From: Spirochaetaceae bacterium
GTDB taxonomy: Bacteria; Spirochaetota; Spirochaetia; Treponematales; Breznakiellaceae
Length of the DNA: 32,497 bases
NCBI GenBank assembly: GCA_031256905.1
Contig: JAIRPY010000006.1
Location: 1 to 32,497 of the forward strand
Direction of reading: 5' to 3'
The notes below the pieces were generated by a model that was given only the letters and a program-made list of their open reading frames with translations, was not told the origin of the DNA and ran no database searches. Both the position numbers and the translations under genes were made by a program. The number at the start of each line of letters is the position of its first letter. Position 1 is the stretch's first letter. Below are positions 18,207-26,795 of this stretch, in pieces.

Positions 18207-19289
18207 TTATCCCTCCTGCGCCGCCGGCCTGGGGTTTTTGCTTCTTTTTTTTCTTTTTTTTAGGTTCCGCAATTCTTTTCGTACATATTCAGCGGCGACA
18301 AAAATACCTTTCGATAGCGGACGATACGCGTAATCCCAACTGCCCGGCCGATGGATAATACGGCCGCCGAAACCGGTTTTAAAACGGTACAACCCAGCCA
18401 TTGGATGATCCGGATCGTCTTTTGGGGGAATGCCGAATAAATCGTAAACCTCACAGCCTTTAGCCTTTGCATCCCGCATGGCAAGCCACTGAAGCGCATA
18501 AGGTCCCATGAGGTTTCGCTTTACATCCGAAGAAGCTCCGTAAAGATATACCGCTTCCTTCCCCCGAAATAACGTAATAATCCCCGCCAATAGATCGCCC
18601 TCATGCTCCGCAAAATACAAGGCCGCCTCCTGCCCGGGATGAGGATACTCCCGGGTATGCGAAAATAACGTCTGATAGTATTCAAAACTGTGGATAGATA
18701 TACCATCCCGAAGAGCAGTTTCTTGCAGAAGCGTGTAAAATCGATTCAGTTCAGTTTCCTGCCCCGGCCGCACAATCACTCCCTTTTTTTGCGCCAGCCC
18801 GATGTTGTACCGCCACTTGCTTTTCATACCCTGAAGAATAGCATCTTCCGAGGGAGTAAGATCGAGAAGAACCGTGTCCGGCGGCTGAACATCCGCTCCA
18901 GACTGGGTAAAGGGCTTTCCAACAACCGGAGGCGGAACGTTATGCCCCTCGGTGTACCACGGAGGATCAAAGCGAATAAACGCGATGTTTTTAGGCAGAA
19001 GGGGACGCAGAGCCAGAGCAAGTTCCTCCAGAGCGGTCTTTCGGGCCTCCTCAGGAAAGGCTTGGGGAAATTCCGGTCCCCAGGGAAGGTACGCAAAAGA
19101 TACCCCCAGCCCCAAGGGCCGGCGGATCACCAGCAAGGGCTTCGGGTCCCAATTTCCCCAATGAACCAAAAAGGACCGGGCGTTCCATCCAAACCGAGCC
19201 TTAAAACTTCCCCAAAAACCGGACTGCAAAAATGACTCTGCCTGATTACACACAGAAAGCTCCGCCGGTACTATGTCCGTGAGGTACAT
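18207..19289 (-). CDS. FemAB/FemX-like peptidoglycan-bridge aminoacyltransferase
   Basis: FWGSFKARFGW, LPWGPEF, KSKWRYNIGLAQKKGV, YLYGASSDVKRNLMGPYALQW, FKTGFGG motifs. Confidence 0.85.
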   Translation of the reverse strand: MYLTDIVPAELSVCNQAESFLQSGFWGSFKARFGWNARSFLVHWGNWDPKPLLVIRRPLGLGVSFAYLPWGPEFPQAFPEEARKTALEELALALRPLLPKNIAFIRFDPPWYTEGHNVPPPVVGKPFTQSGADVQPPDTVLLDLTPSEDAILQGMKSKWRYNIGLAQKKGVIVRPGQETELNRFYTLLQETALRDGISIHSFEYYQTLFSHTREYPHPGQEAALYFAEHEGDLLAGIITLFRGKEAVYLYGASSDVKRNLMGPYALQWLAMRDAKAKGCEVYDLFGIPPKDDPDHPMAGLYRFKTGFGGRIIHRPGSWDYAYRPLSKGIFVAAEYVRKELRNLKKRKKRSKNPRPAAQEG

Positions 19290-19292
19290 CGC

Positions 19293-21536
19293 TTAATGCA
19301 CCTCCCCGGATAAGATCCGGCGGGTCCGGATTTTTTCGCCCTGAACAGTAAGGGCCAGGCCGTCCTGCTCGACGATGCCGTCCCGGACCCGCAGGGGAAT
19401 CGAAAAAAAGGCGTCGATGTCAATTTCCGGCAAAGCGGATTCGTCCTGCCCGCCCTCGATGCCGACCCGGGTACCTGTCGGAGCGTTTCCGGGGTCCAGT
19501 ACTTCTACCCGTTCCTGGCCTTCCGGGTCGGTATCGCCGGCGGCGAGGAGCATCCCCCGGCTGGCGATGCCCCGAAGTTTCGCGGGCTTCAAGTTATAGG
19601 CCACCACGATGCGTTTTCCCAGTAACTCTTCTTCTGTATAAAACGGCACAAGACCGGACACAATAATTCGTTCCTCTCCGGCGATTTCCAACGTTTCGAT
19701 GTACAGCTTGTCTGCTTTGGGATGCCGCTCGATCTTGATAATCCGGGCGACTCGCAGATCCAGGGTCCGCATAAAGCGGGCCTGCGGGTTTTCAGATAAA
19801 GAAGCCTTCGCCGGTTCCGGAGGAGGAATATTTTTGCTTCGCTCTTGCTGGCTTCCGGCGTAGCGGGCGCGCAAGGTTTCGGTTTGTTCGTTTTCCAGTT
19901 TTGTGAATATCACTTCGCTGGAAAATATTTTGGAAAGCCCCTGATCTGTTCCGAGGTCTTTCCAAGAGATACCCTCCGGATTTTGAGGAGAGCCGAGGGA
20001 CAGTCCGAAAAAGGAAAGAATCTTCTCCGCGGAGCCGGGAATGTAGGGGTGTAACATCACCGCGGCATCCCGAATCAGGTAGCACAAATCCCGAATCAGT
20101 CCCGCCGCGGCCCGGGGGTTTTCTTTGCGGGTTCGCCAGGGTTCTCCTTCCTGAAAGGTCTTGTTTCCAAAAGAACACAGGTCGAAGATCCGCCTAAACG
20201 CATCCCGAAGCTCTACGCGTTCAAGTTTTTCGGCGATTTCGGTTTTGTAGTTCCCTAAAATTTCCCGAAATGCCGGATTTCCCGGTTCCTGGGGGATTAT
20301 TCCGGCGTAATATCGGTTCACAAACGAAACCGTACGATTTACTAAATTTCCCAAATTTCCGATAAGTTCGCTGTTTACCCGTTCCTGAAAATCCTTCCAG
20401 GTGAACAGCGCGTCAGCTTTCTCCGGGCGGTTGTAAAAAATATAAAACCGCCATACATCCGGCTGAATGCCTGTTTCCATCGCGTCGGTTCCAAACACGC
20501 CAACCCCTTTTGACTTGGAAAATTTGCCGCTTTCATAATTCAGGTACTCGGTGCTGGATATATGATGAAGCATGGTCCAGGCTTCGCCGGTTCCCAGCAG
20601 ACTCGATGGGAAAATAACTGTATGAAAGGGAATGTTGTCTTTCCCAATAAATTGAAATAATTCCACATTCTTAGGATTTTTCCACCAGGAATCGGTGAAA
20701 CTCTGCCAGTTCGGGGAACTTTTCGCTCCCAGGGCGCCGGTAATCGAAATGTAGCCTATGGGCGCGTCAAACCAGACGTAAAAAACCTTGGTTTCGTAGC
20801 CTGGTTTGGGGACTGGAATTCCCCATTTGAGGTCCCGGGTAATAGCCCGTTCTCTCAACCCATCCCTAAGCCAGGCCTGGGTCATCTGAATCGCATTGTA
20901 GGACCAAAAACCTTCCCGAGAAGCGTTTTTCAGCCAGGGGTCAAGCCGGTCCCGAATCTTCGGCAAATCGATGTACAGATGCTTCGTCGATTCAAGAGAC
21001 GGCGAGGACCCGCAACTCGCGCACCGAGGCTCCTGGAGATCCGTGGGGTCCAGCAACTTCCCGCAAGCTTCGCATTGATCCCCCCGGGCATCCCTATACC
21101 CGCACTGAGGACACACGCCCCGTACATACCGGTCCGCAAGAAATCTCCGGCACTGTCCGCAATAAAGCTGTTCTATTGTATGCTCGGTCACAAATCCTTG
21201 GGCGTCCAGGTTTTGAAAGATGCCCTGTACGACTTCGGTTTGAATCGGCGCAGACGTCCGTCCGAACTCATCAAAGGCGATATTAAACCATTGGTAGACA
21301 GTCCTATGCAACCCATGATACCGGTCGCAAAGCTCCCGAGGACTTATCCCTTCTTCCGCCGCCCGGTTTTCCGTAGCAGTACCGTATTCATCGGTCCCGC
21401 ACACATAGAGCGTATCGTACCCCCGAAGCCGGCAAAACCGCGCAAAGGCATCCGCCGACAATACCTGAATCAAATTGCCCAAATGCGGAACATTATTGAC
21501 ATAGGGAAGCGCGGATGTAATCAGTCTTCGTTTCAT
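19293..21536 (-). CDS. metG: Methionyl-tRNA synthetase
   Basis: MKRRLITSALPYVNNVPHLGN, YVCGTDEYGTATENRA, zinc Cys clusters, FSKSKGVGVFG (KMSKS region), C-terminal tRNA-binding domain. Start set at 21536, not 21566. Confidence 0.95.
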   Translation of the reverse strand: MKRRLITSALPYVNNVPHLGNLIQVLSADAFARFCRLRGYDTLYVCGTDEYGTATENRAAEEGISPRELCDRYHGLHRTVYQWFNIAFDEFGRTSAPIQTEVVQGIFQNLDAQGFVTEHTIEQLYCGQCRRFLADRYVRGVCPQCGYRDARGDQCEACGKLLDPTDLQEPRCASCGSSPSLESTKHLYIDLPKIRDRLDPWLKNASREGFWSYNAIQMTQAWLRDGLRERAITRDLKWGIPVPKPGYETKVFYVWFDAPIGYISITGALGAKSSPNWQSFTDSWWKNPKNVELFQFIGKDNIPFHTVIFPSSLLGTGEAWTMLHHISSTEYLNYESGKFSKSKGVGVFGTDAMETGIQPDVWRFYIFYNRPEKADALFTWKDFQERVNSELIGNLGNLVNRTVSFVNRYYAGIIPQEPGNPAFREILGNYKTEIAEKLERVELRDAFRRIFDLCSFGNKTFQEGEPWRTRKENPRAAAGLIRDLCYLIRDAAVMLHPYIPGSAEKILSFFGLSLGSPQNPEGISWKDLGTDQGLSKIFSSEVIFTKLENEQTETLRARYAGSQQERSKNIPPPEPAKASLSENPQARFMRTLDLRVARIIKIERHPKADKLYIETLEIAGEERIIVSGLVPFYTEEELLGKRIVVAYNLKPAKLRGIASRGMLLAAGDTDPEGQERVEVLDPGNAPTGTRVGIEGGQDESALPEIDIDAFFSIPLRVRDGIVEQDGLALTVQGEKIRTRRILSGEVH

Positions 21537-21542
21537 GCTTGC

Positions 21543-21571
21543 AGTATAGAAAATATCCACCAACAATTCAA
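21543..21571 (-). promoter_or_regulatory. Predicted leaderless metG promoter (TTGAAT-N17-TATACT-N6-ATG)
   Basis: Minus strand TTGAAT 21571-21566, 17-bp spacer, TATACT 21548-21543, GCAAGC, ATG 21536. Confidence 0.55.
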
Positions 21572-21574
21572 GAT

Positions 21575-21616
21575 AACCGGGTCAGCCATAGACCTTAGGT
21601 CGGACCCGGTTTTTTC
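21575..21616 (+). terminator. Intrinsic terminator-like hairpin
   Basis: AACCGGGTC (21575-21583) pairs perfectly with GACCCGGTT (21603-21611), followed by TTTTTC. Inner GACCTTAGGTC hairpin. Confidence 0.6.
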
Positions 21617-21716
21617 TCTCCCTTGACTTGGGTGAATTTTTCAAAAGCCTTTCTGAACTGTTTTCCCAAATTTTTCAACTTGGTATATAAAAGTATACAC
21701 TGGAAGTATACCAGGT

Positions 21717-21812
21717 AGAACGAGTTCTGTTTCGGATAGAACCGGTTCCCTGCGGACTAGAACGAGTTCTGTTTTGGATAGAACCGGTTCCCTGCGGACT
21801 AGAACGAGTTCT
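21717..21812. repeat. 42-bp repeat x 2.3, built of alternating palindromes every 21 bp
   Basis: AGAACGAGTTCT at 21717, 21759, 21801; AGAACCGGTTCC at 21738, 21780. Confidence 0.9.
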
Positions 21813-22043
21813 CTAGGTCTGCCGAGTTGTTTTTCCTCCGGGTCCTTTCTTCCGTATTTCTTCGTATATTCTGTATAGCGGTTTACTCTGGGACCATTAA
21901 AGAAATCGATGGTAAAAGGATGCGGCCCCCCATCCGGATTCCCCCAGGAGATTAGGGGATAAATCCGTACATCCGGGGTCCTCGTCAGGGCCGGACTGTT
22001 CCCCGGAGTTTCGGAGGGTTGACAAAGGGAGGAGGTACTCGCT

Positions 22044-23366
22044 ATGCTTTCGGTACAACTTAGGGAAAAAGAGGAATCCATGGCGCAATCTCGGTTGGAA
22101 TGCCTGAATTTTAAAAAAGACGCCTTCATTATCGTGGAGGGAGACCAAAAAGCGGACCGTTTTTTCATTATCCGGCAGGGTAAGGTCAGAATCGTAAAAG
22201 ACGTCGGCACCATTGAAGGCGAAAAGGACCTGCTGGTCCCGGGGGATTTCTTCGGAGAAGTCGCCGCGATGTCATCCCACAGCCGCATCGAAACCGCCCA
22301 AGCTCTCACCGACGCGTCCCTTATTGTCATCAAAACAGACCAATACGGCGAAGTTATTCAGCATAATACCAGCATCGCCTTAAAAATTATCCAGCAATTC
22401 TCAAAACGGATGCGGAACCTCAACGAATCCCTCACCAAACTCACCTTGAAAAAAACCGGGGCCGAAGACGCATCCCACCTTTTCGAGGTAGCCGAATATT
22501 ATAAATCCCAAAAACGTTACGACCTCGCTTTCTACGCCTACTCGAAATATATGGAATACTGCCCCGAAGGAGCCCATGTCAACGACGCCCAAGAACAAAA
22601 ATCCAGCATCGCCCTGAAGGTCAACGAAGAAAACCTGCAATACAAAACCCAGGGCCCGGTCCGGATCTACCCGAAAGACGCTCCCTTCTTTTCAGAAAGC
22701 GAACCGGGAGAAGAACTTTTCATAATTCAAAAAGGATCGGTGAAGATAACCAAAATCGTGGAAGGCAACGAGGTCCTGCTGGCGATTCTCAAACCCGGGG
22801 ACATTTTCGGAGAAATGGCCATCCTCGAGAACAAACCCCGAAGCGCCTCGGCCATCGCGTACGACGGGGACTGCACCGCTTTCTCGGTGAACCGGGCAAA
22901 TTTTGAAACTATGGCGAAAAGCCAGCCCCAGATTATCGCCCGGCTGACCACGCTCCTGGCGGAACGCATCTGGGGCCTGTACCGGCAATTGGCCAGCACC
23001 CTCATCACCGAACCTATCGGGCGGCTTTACGATGCTCTGCTCCTGGACCTCGAAAAAAAACGGGTCGATTTGGAATCCAAAGAACCCTACACTTTCAATT
23101 TCGGCCGGGAGGAGCTTATTAAAATGGTCGGTTTTTCCCTCGATGAAGGGATGACCGCGGTTCGGAAAATGCTCGAAGAGCCGAAAAAAATACAGCTTCG
23201 GGATGAAAAACTCTACTGCCCGGATTTACGAAACATCCGGAAAGAGGTCCAATACTACCTCCACATGACGGACCGAAAACAGCATCTCGAAGAATACGCG
23301 GCCCAGGAAAAAGAAAAGGACCGCAAAGCCGCGGCCCTGCGAAACGTTTCTAAGCCGGCAACCTAA
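22044..23366 (+). CDS. Protein with two cyclic-nucleotide-binding (Crp/cNMP) domains
   Basis: Two domains: FIIVEGDQKADRFFIIRQGKVRIV...LLVPGDFFGEVAAM and FFSESEPGEELFIIQKGSVKITKI...ILKPGDIFGEMAIL; C-terminal Crp-HTH-like region (FGREELIKMVGFSLDEGMTAVRKML). GGAGGT SD; alternative start at 22080. Confidence 0.88.
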   Translation: MLSVQLREKEESMAQSRLECLNFKKDAFIIVEGDQKADRFFIIRQGKVRIVKDVGTIEGEKDLLVPGDFFGEVAAMSSHSRIETAQALTDASLIVIKTDQYGEVIQHNTSIALKIIQQFSKRMRNLNESLTKLTLKKTGAEDASHLFEVAEYYKSQKRYDLAFYAYSKYMEYCPEGAHVNDAQEQKSSIALKVNEENLQYKTQGPVRIYPKDAPFFSESEPGEELFIIQKGSVKITKIVEGNEVLLAILKPGDIFGEMAILENKPRSASAIAYDGDCTAFSVNRANFETMAKSQPQIIARLTTLLAERIWGLYRQLASTLITEPIGRLYDALLLDLEKKRVDLESKEPYTFNFGREELIKMVGFSLDEGMTAVRKMLEEPKKIQLRDEKLYCPDLRNIRKEVQYYLHMTDRKQHLEEYAAQEKEKDRKAAALRNVSKPAT

Positions 23367-23431
23367 CCTATGAAAAAAAATTTAGATAAAGCAAATCCCA
23401 CCCAACTGCCTTATAAGGTAAAGGAGGTACA

Positions 23432-24658
23432 GTGGCAAAAATGAATGACAAAAGCCCAAGTACAGAAAAGACCCGGGCAAATCCCCAGGCTACCAGCGAA
23501 GAAAAAGAACGGGCCCTGGAAATTGCCCGTTTGCAGATCGAAAAACAGTTTGGTTCCGGGTCTCTTATGAAACTCGGAAGCCATAGCGCGGCCGCGGGCA
23601 TCGAGGCGATTCCTTCCGGATCCATCCTGCTCGACGAAGCCCTGGGTATCGGCGGGTATCCCCGGGGACGGATCATCGAGATTTACGGTCCCGAATCGTC
23701 CGGCAAGACGACCCTCGCTCTGCACGCGGTCGCGGAAGCCCAAAAGCTCGGAGGCATCGCGGCCTTTATCGACGCGGAACACGCCCTCGACCCGGGATAC
23801 GCCAAAAATCTTGGGGTGAATATCGACGACCTGTGGGTGTCTCAGCCCGATACCGGAGAACAGGGCCTCGAAATCGCGGAAAGCCTGGTCCGATCCGGGG
23901 CCGTGGACGTAATTGTCGTGGATTCCGTCGCCGCCCTCACTCCCCAAGCCGAAATCGAAGGCGATATGGGCGCGGCTCACATGGGCCTCCAGGCCCGCCT
24001 CATGAGCCAAGCTCTGCGAAAACTCACCGCCACCATCGGCAAATCCCGAACATTACTCATCTTCATCAACCAAATCCGCATGAAAATCGGAGTAATGTTC
24101 GGCAATCCCGAAACCACCACCGGAGGCAACGCCCTAAAATTTTACGCCTCGGTCCGGCTGGACGTCCGCAAAACCGAAACCATCGAACGGGGCGACGCCG
24201 ACGCAGTAGGTAACAAAATTCGAGTCCGGGTAGTGAAAAATAAAGTCGCCCCCCCATTCCGCCGGGCAGAAATGGAAATTATGTACGGTAAAGGTATTTC
24301 ACCCATCGGAAGCCTCCTGGACGCCGCCGCAAAATACGATGTCATCAGTAAAAAGGGCGCGTGGTACGCCTACGGAGAAGAACGAATCGGCCAAGGCCGG
24401 GATAACGCCGTAGCCTTTCTGGAAAATAATCCCGAAATCGCCCGGGACGTGGAAACCAGGGTGCGGAAAATTATCTTCCCGGACCGCCAGCCGGCCGAAG
24501 CCGGGCCTCCGCCGGCCGGCGGCGCGCCGGAAAACCCTCCGGACGAACCGCCGCCGGCTTTCCCTCCGCCGGCCGATGAAGCCAGCCCCGCCGAGCAAGC
24601 AGAAGAGACCGGCGATGCCGGTTCAGCCCGCCGGGGACGCCCCAAGAAAAACGACTAG
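23432..24658 (+). CDS. recA: Recombinase RecA
   Basis: GTG start after [73 protein letters not shown]. Confidence 0.98.
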   Translation: MAKMNDKSPSTEKTRANPQATSEEKERALEIARLQIEKQFGSGSLMKLGSHSAAAGIEAIPSGSILLDEALGIGGYPRGRIIEIYGPESSGKTTLALHAVAEAQKLGGIAAFIDAEHALDPGYAKNLGVNIDDLWVSQPDTGEQGLEIAESLVRSGAVDVIVVDSVAALTPQAEIEGDMGAAHMGLQARLMSQALRKLTATIGKSRTLLIFINQIRMKIGVMFGNPETTTGGNALKFYASVRLDVRKTETIERGDADAVGNKIRVRVVKNKVAPPFRRAEMEIMYGKGISPIGSLLDAAAKYDVISKKGAWYAYGEERIGQGRDNAVAFLENNPEIARDVETRVRKIIFPDRQPAEAGPPPAGGAPENPPDEPPPAFPPPADEASPAEQAEETGDAGSARRGRPKKND

Positions 24659-24663
24659 CCGGA

Positions 24664-24690
24664 AAAAGCCGCCTAAGGCGGCTTTTCTTC
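24664..24690 (+). terminator. Intrinsic terminator of recA
   Basis: AAAAGCCGCC TAA GGCGGCTTTT; perfect 10-bp stem. Confidence 0.85.
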
Positions 24691-24790
24691 TCCGCCGATC
24701 CTCCCAAACTTTTTAAAAAACTTCCGGCTAACATTGCATCCTGCTGAAAAAGAATGTACACTGATAACAATAACGGAAATGGAGGTCCCC

Positions 24791-26032
24791 ATGGAATACA
24801 AGGCCATCGAATTTCTTGTTTCCCGCCTGCCGCCTTATCACGCCCGCTCAAAGGGGATAGCTTTTCAGCCCGCCTATCCTGTGGGCTATGTGTATGAGAA
24901 ATCGGTAGTAGATGTGGGACCTAATCCTTACGACCCCTACGAAACCGAAATAGAAGGGGATTTCACCGCATCCCAAAACGATAAGGTTTTCGTAAATGTC
25001 GAAGTTAAGAAGTATCGGACCTTCAAAGAAGCCCGGAATCAGTTTTTAGAGCGATGCCGGCTCGCGGAGGATGACCAGATCTCTCTGGGACTTGAGCGGG
25101 GCCTTCAGATCGGGGACATTTCCGCCGGGGATGCGATGTTTCTGGATTTTGTACGGGCCAATATTCTCGTGCGGATCGAGGCGGTTCACGCGGAACACGC
25201 CGAAGCCTACGCCATCCTGCCCATGGCGGAAGAACTGGACCGGCAGATTATCGCTTCCCTGGGCTTAACCCCGGAAACCTTAGAGGCCGGCTACGCCAAA
25301 CCTCCCAATAGGGACATCCGCAACGTCGTGCCGGGATCCGGCGGCTTCGCGGCTACCGTCACCGGGAAATCCGTCAGGATAAGCGGGTATTTCGGCACAT
25401 CTCCCCAGGTAATAATACCGGATCAGATCAACACCCTGCCGGTATCCAGCATCGGAGATTGGGCTTTTTACGAAAAGGGCCTGCGGAAGGTCCTCATCCC
25501 CCGAAACCTTAGAGTCATCGGCGACTGGGCTTTCATGGGAAATTATCTGCGGCAGATCCAGATCCCGCCAAAACTTGAAGCTATCGGCGGAATGGCGTTC
25601 TACAACAACTACCTCACCGAAATAGCCATCCCGGACAGCGTAAGCGTCATCGGCAAAGAGGCCTTCTGCGGCAATAAGCTGACCCAGGCCCTCCTCCCGA
25701 ACCGCATCCTCCGGCTTGAATCGGGAGTCTTCGCAGAAAACAGCCTTACCAAAATTGATATTCCCGCCAGCGTAACGGAAATTGGAATTTCCGCGTTCGC
25801 AGGCAACCGCTTAAACCGAATAAGCCTCCCCCGGGGAGTTACGCTAATCGAGAACCGGGCCTTTCAAGACAACCCTCTGACGAATATCGACATCCCCGGC
25901 GATGTAAAACTGCCGGAAAATTCGGATGCTCCGGCCTTCGGTAACGGCTTCGACGTATACTACCTCGAAAAAGGCAGTCTTTCCGGCACATATCGTTTCG
26001 CAAACCAACGCTGGTCCCGCCAGGGAGAATAA
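24791..26032 (+). CDS. LRR_5/BspA-like leucine-rich repeat protein
   Basis: Start MEYKAIEF after GGAGGTCCCC. ~23-residue repeats: LRVIGDWAFMGNYLRQIQIPPKLEAIGGMAFYNNYLTEIAIPDSVSVIGKEAF. Confidence 0.85.
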   Translation: MEYKAIEFLVSRLPPYHARSKGIAFQPAYPVGYVYEKSVVDVGPNPYDPYETEIEGDFTASQNDKVFVNVEVKKYRTFKEARNQFLERCRLAEDDQISLGLERGLQIGDISAGDAMFLDFVRANILVRIEAVHAEHAEAYAILPMAEELDRQIIASLGLTPETLEAGYAKPPNRDIRNVVPGSGGFAATVTGKSVRISGYFGTSPQVIIPDQINTLPVSSIGDWAFYEKGLRKVLIPRNLRVIGDWAFMGNYLRQIQIPPKLEAIGGMAFYNNYLTEIAIPDSVSVIGKEAFCGNKLTQALLPNRILRLESGVFAENSLTKIDIPASVTEIGISAFAGNRLNRISLPRGVTLIENRAFQDNPLTNIDIPGDVKLPENSDAPAFGNGFDVYYLEKGSLSGTYRFANQRWSRQGE

Positions 26033-26044
26033 CGCCAGGAAGTC

Positions 26045-26794
26045 TCAAGCCCAGGGAGAGCCGCTGGTATCCCAGCTTTCAAGCCGTCGGCCGAGGGCGA
26101 TAGCCATGAGACCGGTCGTCAAGGTTTTAACCTGAGTCAAAGATGATTCGTCAAGGGTAAAACGGAAGAGTTGGTCCGGCGGGAGGCCCTCCGCTAAAGC
26201 CAGCCACCGCCGGGCTCCAAGACCTATCCGGGCGTCTTCGGAATCTTTTGCGCAGAAAGGGCATCCCAGAATCCCTTCATATTGATTGAAAAACAGCTCT
26301 TCCAGAGATTCCCGGCCGCAGACTCCGCAGTGAAACACATCTTGTCCTAATCCCAGAATATCGAGCCAGTTCCACAGGAAATGGGCAAGAATTCGGGCGC
26401 AACAGCCGGCCTCCGCCGAGGCTAAGGCGTCGAGGGCTTGTTCGGTAAGGCGCAGCGCTTCTTGCCAGGTCCCGCCGCCGGCATGGGAAGCCAGGAGAGT
26501 TTCGAGGATGGAACTTCCGGTTTTTGTCCGTTCGTACTGTTCCCGGATGCCGGGCCGCCAGTTTTGCACGTCGAAATCGGTCACTTTACGGGTATCTCGG
26601 ACCGGATCGTGATAAAGCCAAAGGGTCCCCTGATGAAACGGCGCGACCTGGGACCGAAGCCTGCTTTTTGGTCCTCCAAAAACCGTAGCTTTGAGAATTC
26701 CTTCTTTTGGGGTGAGGAACCAGGCTTCCCGATGGGATTCTCCCACGGACCGCGCTCGGAGAACCAGGGCCGGATAGGTAAAATTTCGGAGCAT
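26045..26794 (-). CDS. recO: DNA repair protein RecO
   Basis: N-terminal OB-like region, CGVCGRESLEELFFNQYEGILGCPFC zinc motif, size and repair-gene neighbour. Confidence 0.8.
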   Translation of the reverse strand: MLRNFTYPALVLRARSVGESHREAWFLTPKEGILKATVFGGPKSRLRSQVAPFHQGTLWLYHDPVRDTRKVTDFDVQNWRPGIREQYERTKTGSSILETLLASHAGGGTWQEALRLTEQALDALASAEAGCCARILAHFLWNWLDILGLGQDVFHCGVCGRESLEELFFNQYEGILGCPFCAKDSEDARIGLGARRWLALAEGLPPDQLFRFTLDESSLTQVKTLTTGLMAIALGRRLESWDTSGSPWA

Positions 26795-26795
26795 T

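Noticed and set aside
21537-21566. Upstream metG start at 21566 (MLVDIFYTAS...)
   Set aside because: This stretch holds the -10 TATACT; homologues begin at MKRRLITSALPY-like sequence.
21717-21812. LexA/SOS boxes near recA
   Set aside because: GAAC-N2-GTTC spacing differs from Bacillus-type GAAC-N4-GTTC, and the array is ~1.6 kb from recA with a gene between.
21641-22333. 230-aa minus ORF over the 42-bp repeats
   Set aside because: Overlaps the 5' end of the cNMP-domain gene antisense; repeat-derived 14-aa units, no SD or domain.
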